Notes under the pieces: model-generated
The model's input: only the letters and a program-made list of their open reading frames with translations
What the model was told of the DNA's origin: nothing
Databases searched by the model: none
Shown: positions 43,037-51,482 of the stretch, one piece after another
Position numbering within the stretch: the stretch's first letter is position 1
How the letters are laid out: each line of letters starts with the position of its first letter
Made by a program: the position numbers and the translations under genes
Assembly: GCA_903837135.1 (NCBI GenBank)
Contig: CAILTK010000051.1
Coordinates: 113,281-177,280 of the forward strand
Length of the DNA stretch: 64,000 bases
Direction: 5' to 3'
Origin: an uncultured Caulobacterales bacterium
GTDB taxonomy: Bacteria > Pseudomonadota > Alphaproteobacteria > Caulobacterales > Caulobacteraceae

Positions 43037-43051
43037 GGTTTCGCGGAAACC
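43037..43051 (-). promoter_or_regulatory. inverted repeat upstream of tkt, candidate operator
   Basis: GGTTTC and GAAACC are separated by GCG, about 105 bp upstream of the tkt ATG. The shape (6-bp arms, 3-bp centre) is like operators of LacI- or GntR-type repressors. No cognate regulator gene is in the window. A GC-rich stem (42981-42995) lies between it and the start. Confidence 0.4.
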
Positions 43052-43114
43052 GGGCCGACCCGCTCTTTTGAACACCGGCGCCGATTTGGCGCGGGAAACG
43101 CCCATGCGCGGGCG

Positions 43115-43492
43115 TCACTCCGGCAACTGCACCGCGCTGTTCAGGCAGGCGGACACGCTCAGCAACGGCTCGCCGCGGCGGCGGGGGCCGGTCGATGCGC
43201 CGCTGACGCGCAGGCCCTTCGGTCCGTCGTGGAAGAACAGAAACAGGGCGCAGTGCGGCAATCGATAGGTCCAGAAGGCGCCGGCGCCCTCGGCGCGCGC
43301 CACGTCCGGATCGCCCAGCCGCTCACGCACCGCCGCGGGAGCGGCGTGCAGCAGGCGGCCAAGACCGGTCTCCTCGGGCGCGGGCTCGATCGCTTCGGCC
43401 GCCTCGCTCTTGCGGGGCGGGGGCTTCTCGCCGGCCAGGGCGGCGCCGCCCGTAAGGCCCAGGAGCACGGCGAACGAGAGCAGGGTGCGCAT
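43115..43492 (-). CDS. small secreted protein, possibly SmpA/OmlA-like fold
   Basis: A 125-residue protein with a clear signal peptide (MRTLLSFAVLLGLTGGAALA, cleavage before GEKP). The mature part begins with a Pro/Glu-rich stretch, then reads RERLGDPDVARAEGAGAFWTYRLPHCALFLFF, a pattern also seen in small outer-membrane-assembly-type (SmpA/OmlA) domains of alphaproteobacteria; that fold is inference. Two cysteines could form a disulfide. The ATG at 43492 is preferred over an upstream frame extension because it starts the signal peptide. It is divergent from the PfkB kinase gene and upstream of tkt. Function unknown. Confidence 0.68.
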   Translation of the reverse strand: MRTLLSFAVLLGLTGGAALAGEKPPPRKSEAAEAIEPAPEETGLGRLLHAAPAAVRERLGDPDVARAEGAGAFWTYRLPHCALFLFFHDGPKGLRVSGASTGPRRRGEPLLSVSACLNSAVQLPE

Positions 43493-43622
43493 GAACCGAG
43501 CGCTAGCCGAGGGCGAACCGCCCATCAAGGGTACAGGCGGGTCGCGGCGCCGGCCGCGATTTGGCGAACCGGGTCCGATCCTGTATCGGGGCGCCGGGCG
43601 CGCCCGCCTGCAAGGATGACCG

Positions 43623-44609
43623 ATGACCGCTTATGATGTCGTAGCGCTCGGCAACGCCATCGTCGATGTGATCGCCCAGGCCGACGACGCCTTCCTGGTT
43701 CGCGAGGGCCTGGCGAAGGGATCGATGGGCCTGATCGACGAATCGCGCGCGCACGAACTTTATGGCCTGATGGGTCAGGCGCTCGAAGCCTCGGGCGGCT
43801 CGGCGGGCAATACGGTGGCCGGCGTCGCCTCGTTCGGCGGCTCGGCGGCCTATATCGGCAAGGTGGCCGACGACCAGCTCGGCGAGGTGTTCGCTCACGA
43901 CATGCGCGCCGGCGGCGTGCACTACGCCACCCCCCCGCTGGTGGGCGGCGCGGCCACCGCGCGCAGCCTGATCAATGTGACGCCCGACGGCGAGCGCACC
44001 ATGTCGACCTTCCTCGGCGCCTCGATCGCCCTCACCGCCCGGGATGTCGATCCGGCCCTGATCCGCGCCGCCAAGCTGGTCTATCTCGAAGGCTATCTGT
44101 TCGATCCCGACGGTGGGCGGGCCGCCTTCGCCGCGGCGGCCGAGATCGCCCGCGACGCGGGCGTGCGCGTCTCCATGACCCTGTCCGACGCCTTCGTGGT
44201 CGACCGGCACCGCGCTGGCCTCCTGGCCTTCATGGAGGACGCCGTCGACGTGGTGTTCGCCAACGAGGCCGAGGTGAAGGCCCTGTTCGAGGTCGACGAC
44301 TTCGACGCGGCCGCGGCCGCGCTCGCCTCCAAGGTCAAGATCGCCGCCGTCACCCGCGGCGCGGCCGGCTCGGTGGTGCTCTCGGGCGACGGCCGGCTGG
44401 CCGTGCCGGCCGAACCGGTGGAGCGGGTGGTCGACACCACCGGGGCCGGCGACCAGTATGCGGCCGGCTTCCTGTTCGGTCTGGCGCGGGGCCGTCCCTT
44501 CGCGGACTGCGCCCGGCTCGGCCACCTCGCCGCCGGGGAGGTGATCGGCCATTACGGTCCGCGTCCGCAGACCGCCCTGAAGGCGCTCGCCGAGGCCAAG
44601 GGCCTGTAA
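43623..44609 (+). CDS. PfkB family carbohydrate kinase, adenosine-kinase-like
   Basis: A 328-residue ribokinase-fold kinase. Substrate motif VVALGNAIVDVIAQADDAFL and GGSAGNTVAGVASFGG lie in the N-terminal half. The C-terminal signature VDTTGAGDQYAAGFLFGLARG contains the catalytic Asp (AGDQ). The GGSAGNTVAG form and the Q in AGDQYAAG resemble the adenosine/ribonucleoside kinase group. Adenosine or another ribonucleoside is the likely substrate. It is 9 bp upstream of hisB and is probably co-transcribed with the his genes. Confidence 0.85.
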   Translation: MTAYDVVALGNAIVDVIAQADDAFLVREGLAKGSMGLIDESRAHELYGLMGQALEASGGSAGNTVAGVASFGGSAAYIGKVADDQLGEVFAHDMRAGGVHYATPPLVGGAATARSLINVTPDGERTMSTFLGASIALTARDVDPALIRAAKLVYLEGYLFDPDGGRAAFAAAAEIARDAGVRVSMTLSDAFVVDRHRAGLLAFMEDAVDVVFANEAEVKALFEVDDFDAAAAALASKVKIAAVTRGAAGSVVLSGDGRLAVPAEPVERVVDTTGAGDQYAAGFLFGLARGRPFADCARLGHLAAGEVIGHYGPRPQTALKALAEAKGL

Positions 44610-44618
44610 GGTGCTCCC

Positions 44619-45209
44619 ATGAACCGCACTGCCGAAGTGGTCCGCGAGACCAAGGAGACGCGGATCCGCGTCTCGATCGACCTGGACGGAACCGGCGTGA
44701 CGCAGGTCTCCACCGGCGTCGGCTTCTTCGACCACATGCTCGAGGCGTTCGGCCGCCACGGCGGGTTCGACCTGACCGTAGAGGCCAAGGGCGACCTGCA
44801 CATCGACATGCACCACACGGTGGAGGATACCGGCATCGTGCTCGGTCAGGCCGTGGCCAAGGCCCTGCCGGGGTTCAAGGGCGTGCGCCGTTTCGGCCAC
44901 GCCTACATTCCCATGGACGAAACCCTGAGCCGCTGCGCCCTCGACCTCTCCGGCCGGGCCTATCTGATCTGGAAGGTCGAATTTCCCACCGAAAAGATCG
45001 GCGTGTTCGACACCCAGCTGTTCAAGGAGTTCCATCAGGCCTTCGCCATGAACGCGGGCGCCTGCGTGCATCTCGAGACCCTCTACGGCGACAACAGTCA
45101 CCATATCGCCGAGAGCGGATTCAAGGCGCTGGCCCGCGCCCTGCGCATGGCGGTGGAGATCGACGCCAAGGCGGGCGGGCAGCCCGTGTCGACCAAGGGC
45201 GTGCTGTAA
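44619..45209 (+). CDS. hisB: imidazoleglycerol-phosphate dehydratase
   Basis: Catalyses the sixth histidine step, forming imidazole acetol phosphate. The 196-residue monofunctional enzyme has the two metal-binding repeats [16 protein letters not shown] with [13 protein letters not shown], and later [26 protein letters not shown]. No HisB phosphatase domain is fused, as usual outside enterobacteria. It starts the compact hisB-H-A-F-E run. Confidence 0.96.
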   Translation: MNRTAEVVRETKETRIRVSIDLDGTGVTQVSTGVGFFDHMLEAFGRHGGFDLTVEAKGDLHIDMHHTVEDTGIVLGQAVAKALPGFKGVRRFGHAYIPMDETLSRCALDLSGRAYLIWKVEFPTEKIGVFDTQLFKEFHQAFAMNAGACVHLETLYGDNSHHIAESGFKALARALRMAVEIDAKAGGQPVSTKGVL

Positions 45210-45222
45210 GCGCGGATCTTCC

Positions 45223-45861
45223 ATGCAGACCATCGCCCTCATCGACTACGGCTCGGGCAACCTCCGCTCGGCGGAGAAGGCCCTGTGGGAATCCGCGCGC
45301 CGGCTCGGCCTGGGCGGCGACATCCGCACCACCCGCGATCCCGACGTCATCGCCCGCGCCGACCGCGTGGTCCTGCCGGGCGTCGGCGCCTTCGCCGCCT
45401 GCATGCGCGCCCTGTCGGCCCGCGACGGCGTGGTGGAGGCCATGGGGGCGGCGGTGAGGCGCGGCGCCCCGTTCCTCGGCATCTGCGTCGGCATGCAGCT
45501 GCTCGCCACGCGCGGCCTGGAGTTCGGCGAGACGCGGGGGCTTGACTGGATCCCGGGCGACGTCGCCGTCATCAAACCTCGTCTTCCGACGCTTAAGGTC
45601 CCGCACATGGGCTGGAACGATATCGCCGCCGAAACCCCGCACCCCCTGTTCGCGGAGGCCGACGGCAAGGATTTCTACTTCACCCATTCCTTCGCCTTCA
45701 CGCCTGCGGACGCTCACGCGGTGACCGCCTCGGTCGACCACGGCGGCCGGTTCGCCGCCGCCGTGGCCCGGGACAACATCGCCGGGGTTCAATTCCATCC
45801 GGAGAAGAGCCAGGCCACGGGGCTCGCCCTGATCGGCCGCTTCCTCGAATGGAGACCCTAG
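45223..45861 (+). CDS. hisH: imidazole glycerol phosphate synthase, glutamine amidotransferase subunit
   Basis: Supplies ammonia from glutamine to HisF. The 212-residue class I amidotransferase has the oxyanion region LPGVGAF, nucleophile C88 in [10 protein letters not shown] and the His/Glu pair in VQFHPEKSQ near the C-terminus. The ATG at 45223 is 13 bp after hisB. hisA follows after a 29-bp gap. Confidence 0.96.
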   Translation: MQTIALIDYGSGNLRSAEKALWESARRLGLGGDIRTTRDPDVIARADRVVLPGVGAFAACMRALSARDGVVEAMGAAVRRGAPFLGICVGMQLLATRGLEFGETRGLDWIPGDVAVIKPRLPTLKVPHMGWNDIAAETPHPLFAEADGKDFYFTHSFAFTPADAHAVTASVDHGGRFAAAVARDNIAGVQFHPEKSQATGLALIGRFLEWRP

Positions 45862-45890
45862 CCCCCGTCGCCCATCCAAGAGATCGAACC

Positions 45891-46625
45891 ATGATCCTCT
45901 ATCCCGCGATCGACCTGAAGGGCGGCCAGTGCGTCCGACTGCTGCATGGCGACATGTCCAAGGCGACGGTGTTCTCCGACAGCCCGGCCGACCAGGCCGC
46001 CGCCTTCGCCGCAGCCGGCTTCCCATGGCTGCACGTGGTCGATCTCGACGGGGCGATCGAGGGGCGGGCGGTCAACGCGCCGGCGGTCAAGGCCATTCTC
46101 AACCGCGTCTCCCTGCCGGTGCAGCTCGGCGGCGGCGTCCGCTCGCTCGAGGCCATCGAGGCCTGGCTGACGGCGGGGGTCAGCCGGGTCATCCTCGGCA
46201 CCGTCGCGGTGTCCGATCCCAAGCTGGTGCGGACCGCCGCCGCCCGGTTCCCCGAACAGATCGCCGTCGGCCTCGACCTTCGCGAGGGCAAGGTGGCGGT
46301 GAAGGGCTGGGTGGAGACCTCGGACCTGACCGGGGTCGATCTCGCGCGGCGATTCGAGGACGCGGGCGTCGCCGCCCTGATCGTCACCGACATCGGGCGC
46401 GACGGGGCCATGACCGGCCCCAACGTGGAGGTGATCGGCGCGGTCGCCGACGCCGTGGCCATCCCCACCATCGCCTCCGGCGGCATGAGCTCGGTGGCCG
46501 ATATCGCGGCCTTGCAGGCGCGGCCGGGAACCCGGATCGCCGGCGCCATCCTGGGCCGGGCCCTCTACGAGGGCGCGATCGATCCCTCAGAGGCCCTGTT
46601 CACCGCCCGGCGCAGGGCGGCCTGA
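45891..46625 (+). CDS. hisA: phosphoribosylformimino-5-aminoimidazole carboxamide ribotide isomerase
   Basis: Isomerises ProFAR to PRFAR. The 244-residue TIM barrel has the paired phosphate sites (VQLGGGVRS and [10 protein letters not shown]) and the catalytic aspartates in [14 protein letters not shown] and [14 protein letters not shown]. The ATG at 45891 gives the standard N-terminus [12 protein letters not shown]; the frame is open back into hisH, but that would add a spurious lead. Confidence 0.96.
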   Translation: MILYPAIDLKGGQCVRLLHGDMSKATVFSDSPADQAAAFAAAGFPWLHVVDLDGAIEGRAVNAPAVKAILNRVSLPVQLGGGVRSLEAIEAWLTAGVSRVILGTVAVSDPKLVRTAAARFPEQIAVGLDLREGKVAVKGWVETSDLTGVDLARRFEDAGVAALIVTDIGRDGAMTGPNVEVIGAVADAVAIPTIASGGMSSVADIAALQARPGTRIAGAILGRALYEGAIDPSEALFTARRRAA

Positions 46626-46641
46626 TGCTGAAGGCCTCCCC

Positions 46642-47403
46642 ATGCTGAAAGTCCGCGTCATCCCCTGCCTCGACGTCAAGGACGGGCGTGTGGTCAAGGG
46701 CGTGCAGTTCGTCTCCCTGGTCGACGCCGGCGACCCGGTCGAGCAGGCCCAGGCCTACGACGCGGCGGGCGCCGACGAGCTGATGTTCCTCGACATCACC
46801 GCCAGCCACGAGGGCCGCCGGCCGATCCACGAGGTGATCGCCCGCACGGCCGAGGTCTGCTTCATGCCCCTGTCGGTGGGCGGCGGGGTGCGGAGCGTGG
46901 AGGATGCGCGCGCGCTGCTGCTGTCGGGCGCCGACAAGGTGGCGATCAACACCGCGGCGGTCGAGAACCCGGACCTGCTTTCGGCCTGCGCCGACGCCTT
47001 CGGCGCGCAGGCGGTGGTCGCCGCGGTGGACGCCAAACAGGCCGAGCCCGGACGCTGGCGCGTCTTCACCTACGGCGGTCGCAAGGACACGGGGATCGAT
47101 GTGCTGGACTATGTGGCGACCGCCGTCGCCAAGGGCGCGGGAGAGATCCTGCTGACCTCCATGGACCGGGACGGCGCCAAGACCGGCTTCGACACGGCGC
47201 TGCTGCGCGCCGTGGGCGCGGCGGTCACGGTGCCGGTGATCGCCTCGGGCGGGGCCGGCGGAGCGCGGCACATGGTCGAAGCGGTGACCGAGGGCGGCGC
47301 CGACGCGGTGCTGGCCGCCTCCATCTTCCACTTCGGCGAGGTGTCGATCGGCGAGGTCAAGCGCGCCCTTGCCGAGGCTAACCTGCCGGTGAGGGCGCCA
47401 TGA
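46642..47403 (+). CDS. hisF: imidazole glycerol phosphate synthase, cyclase subunit
   Basis: Forms imidazole glycerol phosphate and AICAR from PRFAR with ammonia channelled from HisH. The 253-residue barrel begins [20 protein letters not shown] and carries the catalytic Asp pair ([17 protein letters not shown]) and the phosphate sites VGGGVRS and [10 protein letters not shown]. The Shine-Dalgarno GAAGG sits in a 7-codon mini-frame (ATG 46625 to TGA 46648) that overlaps the hisA stop and the hisF start out of frame. Confidence 0.96.
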   Translation: MLKVRVIPCLDVKDGRVVKGVQFVSLVDAGDPVEQAQAYDAAGADELMFLDITASHEGRRPIHEVIARTAEVCFMPLSVGGGVRSVEDARALLLSGADKVAINTAAVENPDLLSACADAFGAQAVVAAVDAKQAEPGRWRVFTYGGRKDTGIDVLDYVATAVAKGAGEILLTSMDRDGAKTGFDTALLRAVGAAVTVPVIASGGAGGARHMVEAVTEGGADAVLAASIFHFGEVSIGEVKRALAEANLPVRAP

Positions 47404-47726
47404 GCGCGGCGTTCTCAGAGGTTCTGGCCCGGTTGCAGGCGACCGTCGCCGCCCGCAAAGGCGCCGACCCGGCCGGGTCCTACACGGCTCAGCTGCTCGC
47501 CGACCCAGCGCGCGCCGCCAAGAAGTTCGGCGAGGAGGCGGTGGAGACCGTCATCGCCGCGCTCGGTCAGGACGCCGACGCCCTGGCCGGCGAGAGCGCC
47601 GACCTGATCTATCACTGGCTGGTGCTGCTCGCGGCCAAGGGCCTCGACCTCGACGCCGTCGCCGCGAAGCTCGCGGCGCGCGAAGGCCGCTCGGGACTGG
47701 ACGAGAAGGCGTCGCGGGGGACCTAG
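47400..47726 (+). CDS. hisE: phosphoribosyl-ATP pyrophosphatase
   Basis: Hydrolyses phosphoribosyl-ATP to phosphoribosyl-AMP, second step of histidine synthesis. The 108-residue all-helical protein has [28 protein letters not shown] and [14 protein letters not shown], typical of MazG-like HisE. It is separate from HisI, which is not in the window. The ATG overlaps the hisF stop (ATGA). Last gene of the run. Confidence 0.95.
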   Translation: MSAAFSEVLARLQATVAARKGADPAGSYTAQLLADPARAAKKFGEEAVETVIAALGQDADALAGESADLIYHWLVLLAAKGLDLDAVAAKLAAREGRSGLDEKASRGT

Positions 47727-47777
47727 CTTGCCTGTCAGGTGATCGACGCCTGGCGGAACGCGAGGTTCTTCCCCACG

Positions 47778-47820
47778 AGTCATCCTCGGGTCTAGGCTCC
47801 GCTGCGCCCCGAGGATGACT
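47778..47820. repeat. 13-bp perfect inverted repeat between convergent hisE and phaZ
   Basis: AGTCATCCTCGGG (47778-47790) pairs perfectly with CCCGAGGATGACT (47808-47820) over a 17-nt loop. It is strong enough to end transcription from both sides, but no T-run follows on either strand. The wording again looks like a dispersed genomic palindrome. Confidence 0.6.
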
Positions 47821-47851
47821 CCATTGGTCGCGCTGGCGCGTCGCTGTGCGT

Positions 47852-49129
47852 CTACTCCGCCGCGTGGCGGATCATCGCCTGGTTGACGACATTGTTCGCG
47901 GCGATGAACTGACGGATCCGCGGATAGATCTCCTGCTCGAACCGCTTGCCGTTGAACACGCCGTAGTGACCCACCTTCGGCTGGACATAGAGCTCCTTCA
48001 TGGCCGCCGGGATGTTCGGGGTCAGGCCGTGCGCCGCCTGGGTCTGGCCGACGCCGGAGATGTCGTCGCGCTCCCCCTCCACCGTCATCAGGGCGATGTC
48101 GTGGATGGCCTTCAGCTCGACCTTGCGCCCGTGATGCTCCAGCAGGCCCAGCGGCAACAGGTGGCGCTGGAACACGAAGTCGATGGTCTGCAGGTAGAAC
48201 TCCTCGGTGAGGTCCAGCACCGAGAGGTACTCGTCGTAGAATTCCAGGTGCTTCTCGGCGGCGTCGCCGTCGCCGCTGACCAGGTTGTCGAAATAGCGGT
48301 GGTGCGCCGCCTTGTGGCGGTCGGCGTTCATGCTCATGAAGCTGTAGAGCTGGACGAAGCCCGGATAGACCCGGCGCAGGGCGCCCGGATACGGCGCCGG
48401 CACCGTGTGGATCATGTTGGAGGCGAACCAGGCAAACGGCCGCTCTTCGGCCAGCTTGTTCGGCGCCTGGGGCGCGAACCGCGCGTCGATCGGCGAGCCC
48501 ATGAAGGTCATCGAGGCCGGACGGCTCTCTTCCTTGTCCTCCGCCATCAGGGCGGCGGCGGCCAGCACCGGCGGTCCGGGCTGGCAGACGGCGACCACGT
48601 GCGGCCGGCCGCCGACCGCGCGGACCATCTCGCGGATGTGATCGACGTAGTCGTGGAAGTCGAAGCGGCCCTCCATCATCGGCACGTCGCGGGCGTTGGC
48701 CCAGTCGGTGACGAAGACGGCGTGGTCGGGCAGGAAGGCTTCGACCGTCCCGCGCAGCAGCGTGGCGTAGTGGCCCGACAGCGGCGCCACGATCAGGACG
48801 GCGGGATCGTACTCCATCCGGCCGGCGCGGCGCATGTCGCCCATGTCGCGGTCGAACTGCAGCAGCTTGCACCAGGGCGAGGACCAGACCGTGGTCTGGC
48901 GCACGCGCACCTCGGTCCCGTTGACGATCGTCTTGTCGATCCGCCATTCGGGCTTGCCGTAACGGCGCGTGACGTTGGCGAACAGGTCGGTGGCGGCGTA
49001 GAGCGTGCGGCCGACGGCGGTCTCCGCCGCCGGATTCAACGGCGAGCGCCAGAAGTTGCGGGCGGCCAGGGCGGCGGCGCGCATGGGGGTGGCGGCGACG
49101 TAGCCGTATTCGTTCATCGCATAGAGCAT
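47852..49129 (-). CDS. phaZ: intracellular polyhydroxyalkanoate depolymerase
   Basis: Mobilises stored polyhydroxybutyrate. The 425-residue protein belongs to the intracellular PhaZ family with a cysteine nucleophile (C182 in VVAVCQPGPPVLAA) in place of the usual lipase serine, plus SGHYATLLRGTVEAFLPDHAVFVTDWANARDVP upstream and the C-terminal VGHYGVFNGKRFEQEIYPRIRQFI holding the likely catalytic His. The ATG at 49129 is preferred; MNEYGY four codons later is an alternative. Its promoter spacer is AT-rich with TTGC/GCAA repeats. It converges with hisE. Confidence 0.93.
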   Translation of the reverse strand: MLYAMNEYGYVAATPMRAAALAARNFWRSPLNPAAETAVGRTLYAATDLFANVTRRYGKPEWRIDKTIVNGTEVRVRQTTVWSSPWCKLLQFDRDMGDMRRAGRMEYDPAVLIVAPLSGHYATLLRGTVEAFLPDHAVFVTDWANARDVPMMEGRFDFHDYVDHIREMVRAVGGRPHVVAVCQPGPPVLAAAALMAEDKEESRPASMTFMGSPIDARFAPQAPNKLAEERPFAWFASNMIHTVPAPYPGALRRVYPGFVQLYSFMSMNADRHKAAHHRYFDNLVSGDGDAAEKHLEFYDEYLSVLDLTEEFYLQTIDFVFQRHLLPLGLLEHHGRKVELKAIHDIALMTVEGERDDISGVGQTQAAHGLTPNIPAAMKELYVQPKVGHYGVFNGKRFEQEIYPRIRQFIAANNVVNQAMIRHAAE

Positions 49130-49153
49130 GGGGTCGTGCTCGAACCTTCTATT

Positions 49154-49193
49154 CGCAACGCAACATATCGTATTGCAGTTGCTAAATCCGCAA
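49154..49193 (-). promoter_or_regulatory. TTGC/GCAA motif cluster upstream of phaZ
   Basis: Two inverted pairs are visible: GCAA-N9-TTGC (49160-49176) and TTGC-N7-GCAA (49179-49193), plus the direct repeat GCAACGCAAC. TGC-rich paired motifs are what alphaproteobacterial PhaR repressors bind at PHB genes. Linking this site to PhaR is inference; no phaR is in the window. Confidence 0.4.
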
Positions 49194-49221
49194 CGGCTAA
49201 GTCGCGGTTCCCGCGCGGCCG

Positions 49222-49902
49222 TTAACTTTTCCTTCCCCCCTGCGCCCGGGTGATCTCCTGGGCGATCCGGTCGGGCGCCATGTCGTGGCTGAGCGGCGCG
49301 GCGAAACGGCCCTTGGGGTCCATCAGATAGACCACGGCCGTATGGTCCATGGTGTAGGTCCGGCCGGATCCGACCTTGGCGTAATAGACCCGATAGGCCT
49401 TGGCGATGGCGGCGACCTGGGCCAGCGACCCGGTCAGCCCGACGGTGCGAACCGGAATGGCTTGGGCGTCGACATAGGCCTTCAGCGTCTGCGGCGTGTC
49501 GCGCTCCGGATCGACGGTGACGAACACCACCTGGAGGTTCGCGGCCTTGGCGCCCAGGCGTCGGGCGGCCTGACCCAGCGCCTGCAGCGTCGCCGGGCAG
49601 ACATCGGGACAATAGGTGTAGCCGAAGAACACCGCCGACCAGCGACCGTTCAGGATCGACTGATCCACCGGCCGGCCGTCCTGATCGATCATGTGGAAGT
49701 CGCCGCCGACGCCGGCTTCCGCCGATGGCCGAACGGCGCCCGCCTGCCACCACGTCACCCCGCCCAGCCCGGCCAGGGCGACGACGCCGGCGATCAGCAG
49801 GCCCAGCAGGGCGCCCGGAGCCGCCGCTTTCGTTTTGCCGTCAGCGGGCGCATGCTTCGCCACAGGTTCATCCTTCCGTTCACCATTCATCGGCGTACCC
49901 AT
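49222..49902 (-). CDS. senC: SCO1/SenC family copper chaperone
   Basis: A membrane-anchored thioredoxin-fold protein that delivers copper to cytochrome oxidase CuA. One N-terminal membrane helix (about residues 30-50, ALLGLLIAGVVALAGLG) precedes the periplasmic domain with the copper ligands C98-x3-C102 (TYCPDVCPAT) and H187 (YTMDHTAVVYL). 226 residues. The ATG at 49902 has GAAGG upstream but overlaps the divergent regB ATG in CCATGG; the ATG at 49890 is the alternative. In Rhodobacter the senC gene also neighbours regB and regA, which supports a respiratory redox locus. Confidence 0.92.
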   Translation of the reverse strand: MGTPMNGERKDEPVAKHAPADGKTKAAAPGALLGLLIAGVVALAGLGGVTWWQAGAVRPSAEAGVGGDFHMIDQDGRPVDQSILNGRWSAVFFGYTYCPDVCPATLQALGQAARRLGAKAANLQVVFVTVDPERDTPQTLKAYVDAQAIPVRTVGLTGSLAQVAAIAKAYRVYYAKVGSGRTYTMDHTAVVYLMDPKGRFAAPLSHDMAPDRIAQEITRAQGGRKS

Positions 49903-51346
49903 GGCAAGGCCTTCGCTTTCGGTCCCGACGATCCGGCCCTGGTGGGGCGGATCGAAGGCCGAGGCCGACGATGGCGAGGCCGATAGGCCCAGCGGCCCCG
50001 GCTGGCAAGCGGGCCTTCGCAACGCCGACGACGTCGCCGCCCAGGCGGGCCAGCTGTGGGGCTGGGCCCTGGCCCGGCGCGGGCTCAGGCTGCGCCTGCT
50101 GGTCGTGCTGCGCTGGGTGTCGATCGTCGGCGAGACGTCGGCGGTTCTGTGGGTCAGTTTCGTCCTGCGCTTTCACCTGCCGATGCTCGCCTGCATGGCG
50201 GTGATCGCGGTGGCGGCCGGGATGAACACCCTGATCGCCCTGCGCTGGCCCGGCGGCCGGCTGGCCACCGGGCGCGAGGCCGTGCTGCAGCTCGGCTTCG
50301 ATCTTCTGCAGTTGTCGGTCCTGCTGATGCTCACCGGGGGGCTCGGCAATCCCTTCTCGATCCTGCTCGTCGCGCCGGTGGTGGTGGCGGCGGCCACCCT
50401 GCACAGCCGCTACGCCGTGGCCGTGGGCGTTCTGGCCCTGTTTCTGGTCGGGGTGATGAGCATCTGGTCGATGCCCCTGCCGTGGGACGGCGCCCCCGTG
50501 CATCTGCCCAGGCTTTACGATCTCGCCAACGCCATCTCCCTGATCGTCGGCATCGTCTATACCTCCATCTACGCTTGGCAGGCCCAGGCCGAAGCCCAGC
50601 GGATGGAGGTGGCCCTGGCCGCCACCCAGGCAGTGCTGGCGCGCGAGCAGCGGCTGTCGGCGCTCGGCGGCCTGGCCGCGGCGGCGGCGCACGAGCTCGG
50701 CACGCCGCTCGCCACCATCCAGGTGGTGACCAAGGAGATGGCCCGCAGCGTCGAACCGGGAACCCAGACCGCGGAGGATGTGGATCTGTTGATCCAGCAG
50801 GCCGACCGCTGCCGCGAGATCCTGCGTCGCCTGTCGCGCTCCCCGGACGCCGCCGACGAGCGGCACTCGCGCATGGGCCTGTCGCAACTGCTGGAGGAGG
50901 TGTCCGAACCTTACCGGGACGCGGGCATGATGATCAACGTCGAGGTCACCTGTTCGGTGGGCGCGTCCATCCTGGAGGTCGGCCGCCGGGCCGAGGTGCT
51001 GCACGGCCTCAGCGCCTTCGTGGAGAACGCGGTCGACTTCGCCGAGGCGGTGGTCGAGGTTTCCGCCTACTACGACGAGCGCTCGCTCTCGATCACCGTT
51101 CAGGACGACGGCCCCGGCTTTTCTCCGGAGGTGATGGCCAAACTGGGCGAGCCCTACGTCACCACCCGCAGCCAGGGCGAGGGGTCCCGGTCGGGCCACC
51201 TCGGCATGGGCCTCGGTTTCTTCATCGCCAAGACGCTCCTGGAACGCTCCGGCGCGCGGATCGAGTTCAGAAACGCCCGCAACGGGGGCGCCCTCATCTG
51301 CGCGACCTGGCCGCGGTCCCGGGTCGAGGCGACGGAGGACGCATGA
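49901..51346 (+). CDS. regB: RegB/PrrB/ActS-type redox sensor histidine kinase
   Basis: A membrane sensor kinase of 481 residues. About six membrane segments (residues about 58-220) include the quinone-binding heptapeptide GGLGNPF (about 146-152). The H-box is AAAAHELGTPLATI with phospho-accepting H264; the redox cysteine C304 (ADRCREIL) sits exactly 40 residues later, as C265 does from H225 in Rhodobacter RegB. The catalytic domain has FVENAVDFA, DDGPGF and GHLGMGLGFFIAKTL. The start is uncertain: ATG 49901 overlaps the divergent sco start and lacks a clear ribosome-binding site; the next 50 residues have no homology I recognise. regA follows after 136 bp. Confidence 0.92.
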   Translation: MARPSLSVPTIRPWWGGSKAEADDGEADRPSGPGWQAGLRNADDVAAQAGQLWGWALARRGLRLRLLVVLRWVSIVGETSAVLWVSFVLRFHLPMLACMAVIAVAAGMNTLIALRWPGGRLATGREAVLQLGFDLLQLSVLLMLTGGLGNPFSILLVAPVVVAAATLHSRYAVAVGVLALFLVGVMSIWSMPLPWDGAPVHLPRLYDLANAISLIVGIVYTSIYAWQAQAEAQRMEVALAATQAVLAREQRLSALGGLAAAAAHELGTPLATIQVVTKEMARSVEPGTQTAEDVDLLIQQADRCREILRRLSRSPDAADERHSRMGLSQLLEEVSEPYRDAGMMINVEVTCSVGASILEVGRRAEVLHGLSAFVENAVDFAEAVVEVSAYYDERSLSITVQDDGPGFSPEVMAKLGEPYVTTRSQGEGSRSGHLGMGLGFFIAKTLLERSGARIEFRNARNGGALICATWPRSRVEATEDA

Positions 51347-51429
51347 GCGGTCTCGCCGTCCGGCCGACGAACCTGCGCGCGTCGAAAGCGTTGGTATTCT
51401 TAGCAATTGATTGCCGAGGGCCCCTGCCT

Positions 51430-51444
51430 GCGACAATATGTCAA
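51430..51444. promoter_or_regulatory. candidate RegA-type binding site upstream of regA
   Basis: GCGACAATATGTCAA matches the left half (GCGAC) and part of the right half (GTC) of the GCGNC-spacer-GNCGC pattern reported for PrrA/RegA-type regulators, 39 bp before the regA ATG. The right half is imperfect. It would imply autoregulation. Confidence 0.3.
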
Positions 51445-51482
51445 TCCGGCTGCGTCGCCAGCCGCCACAAGGACACCCCGCC

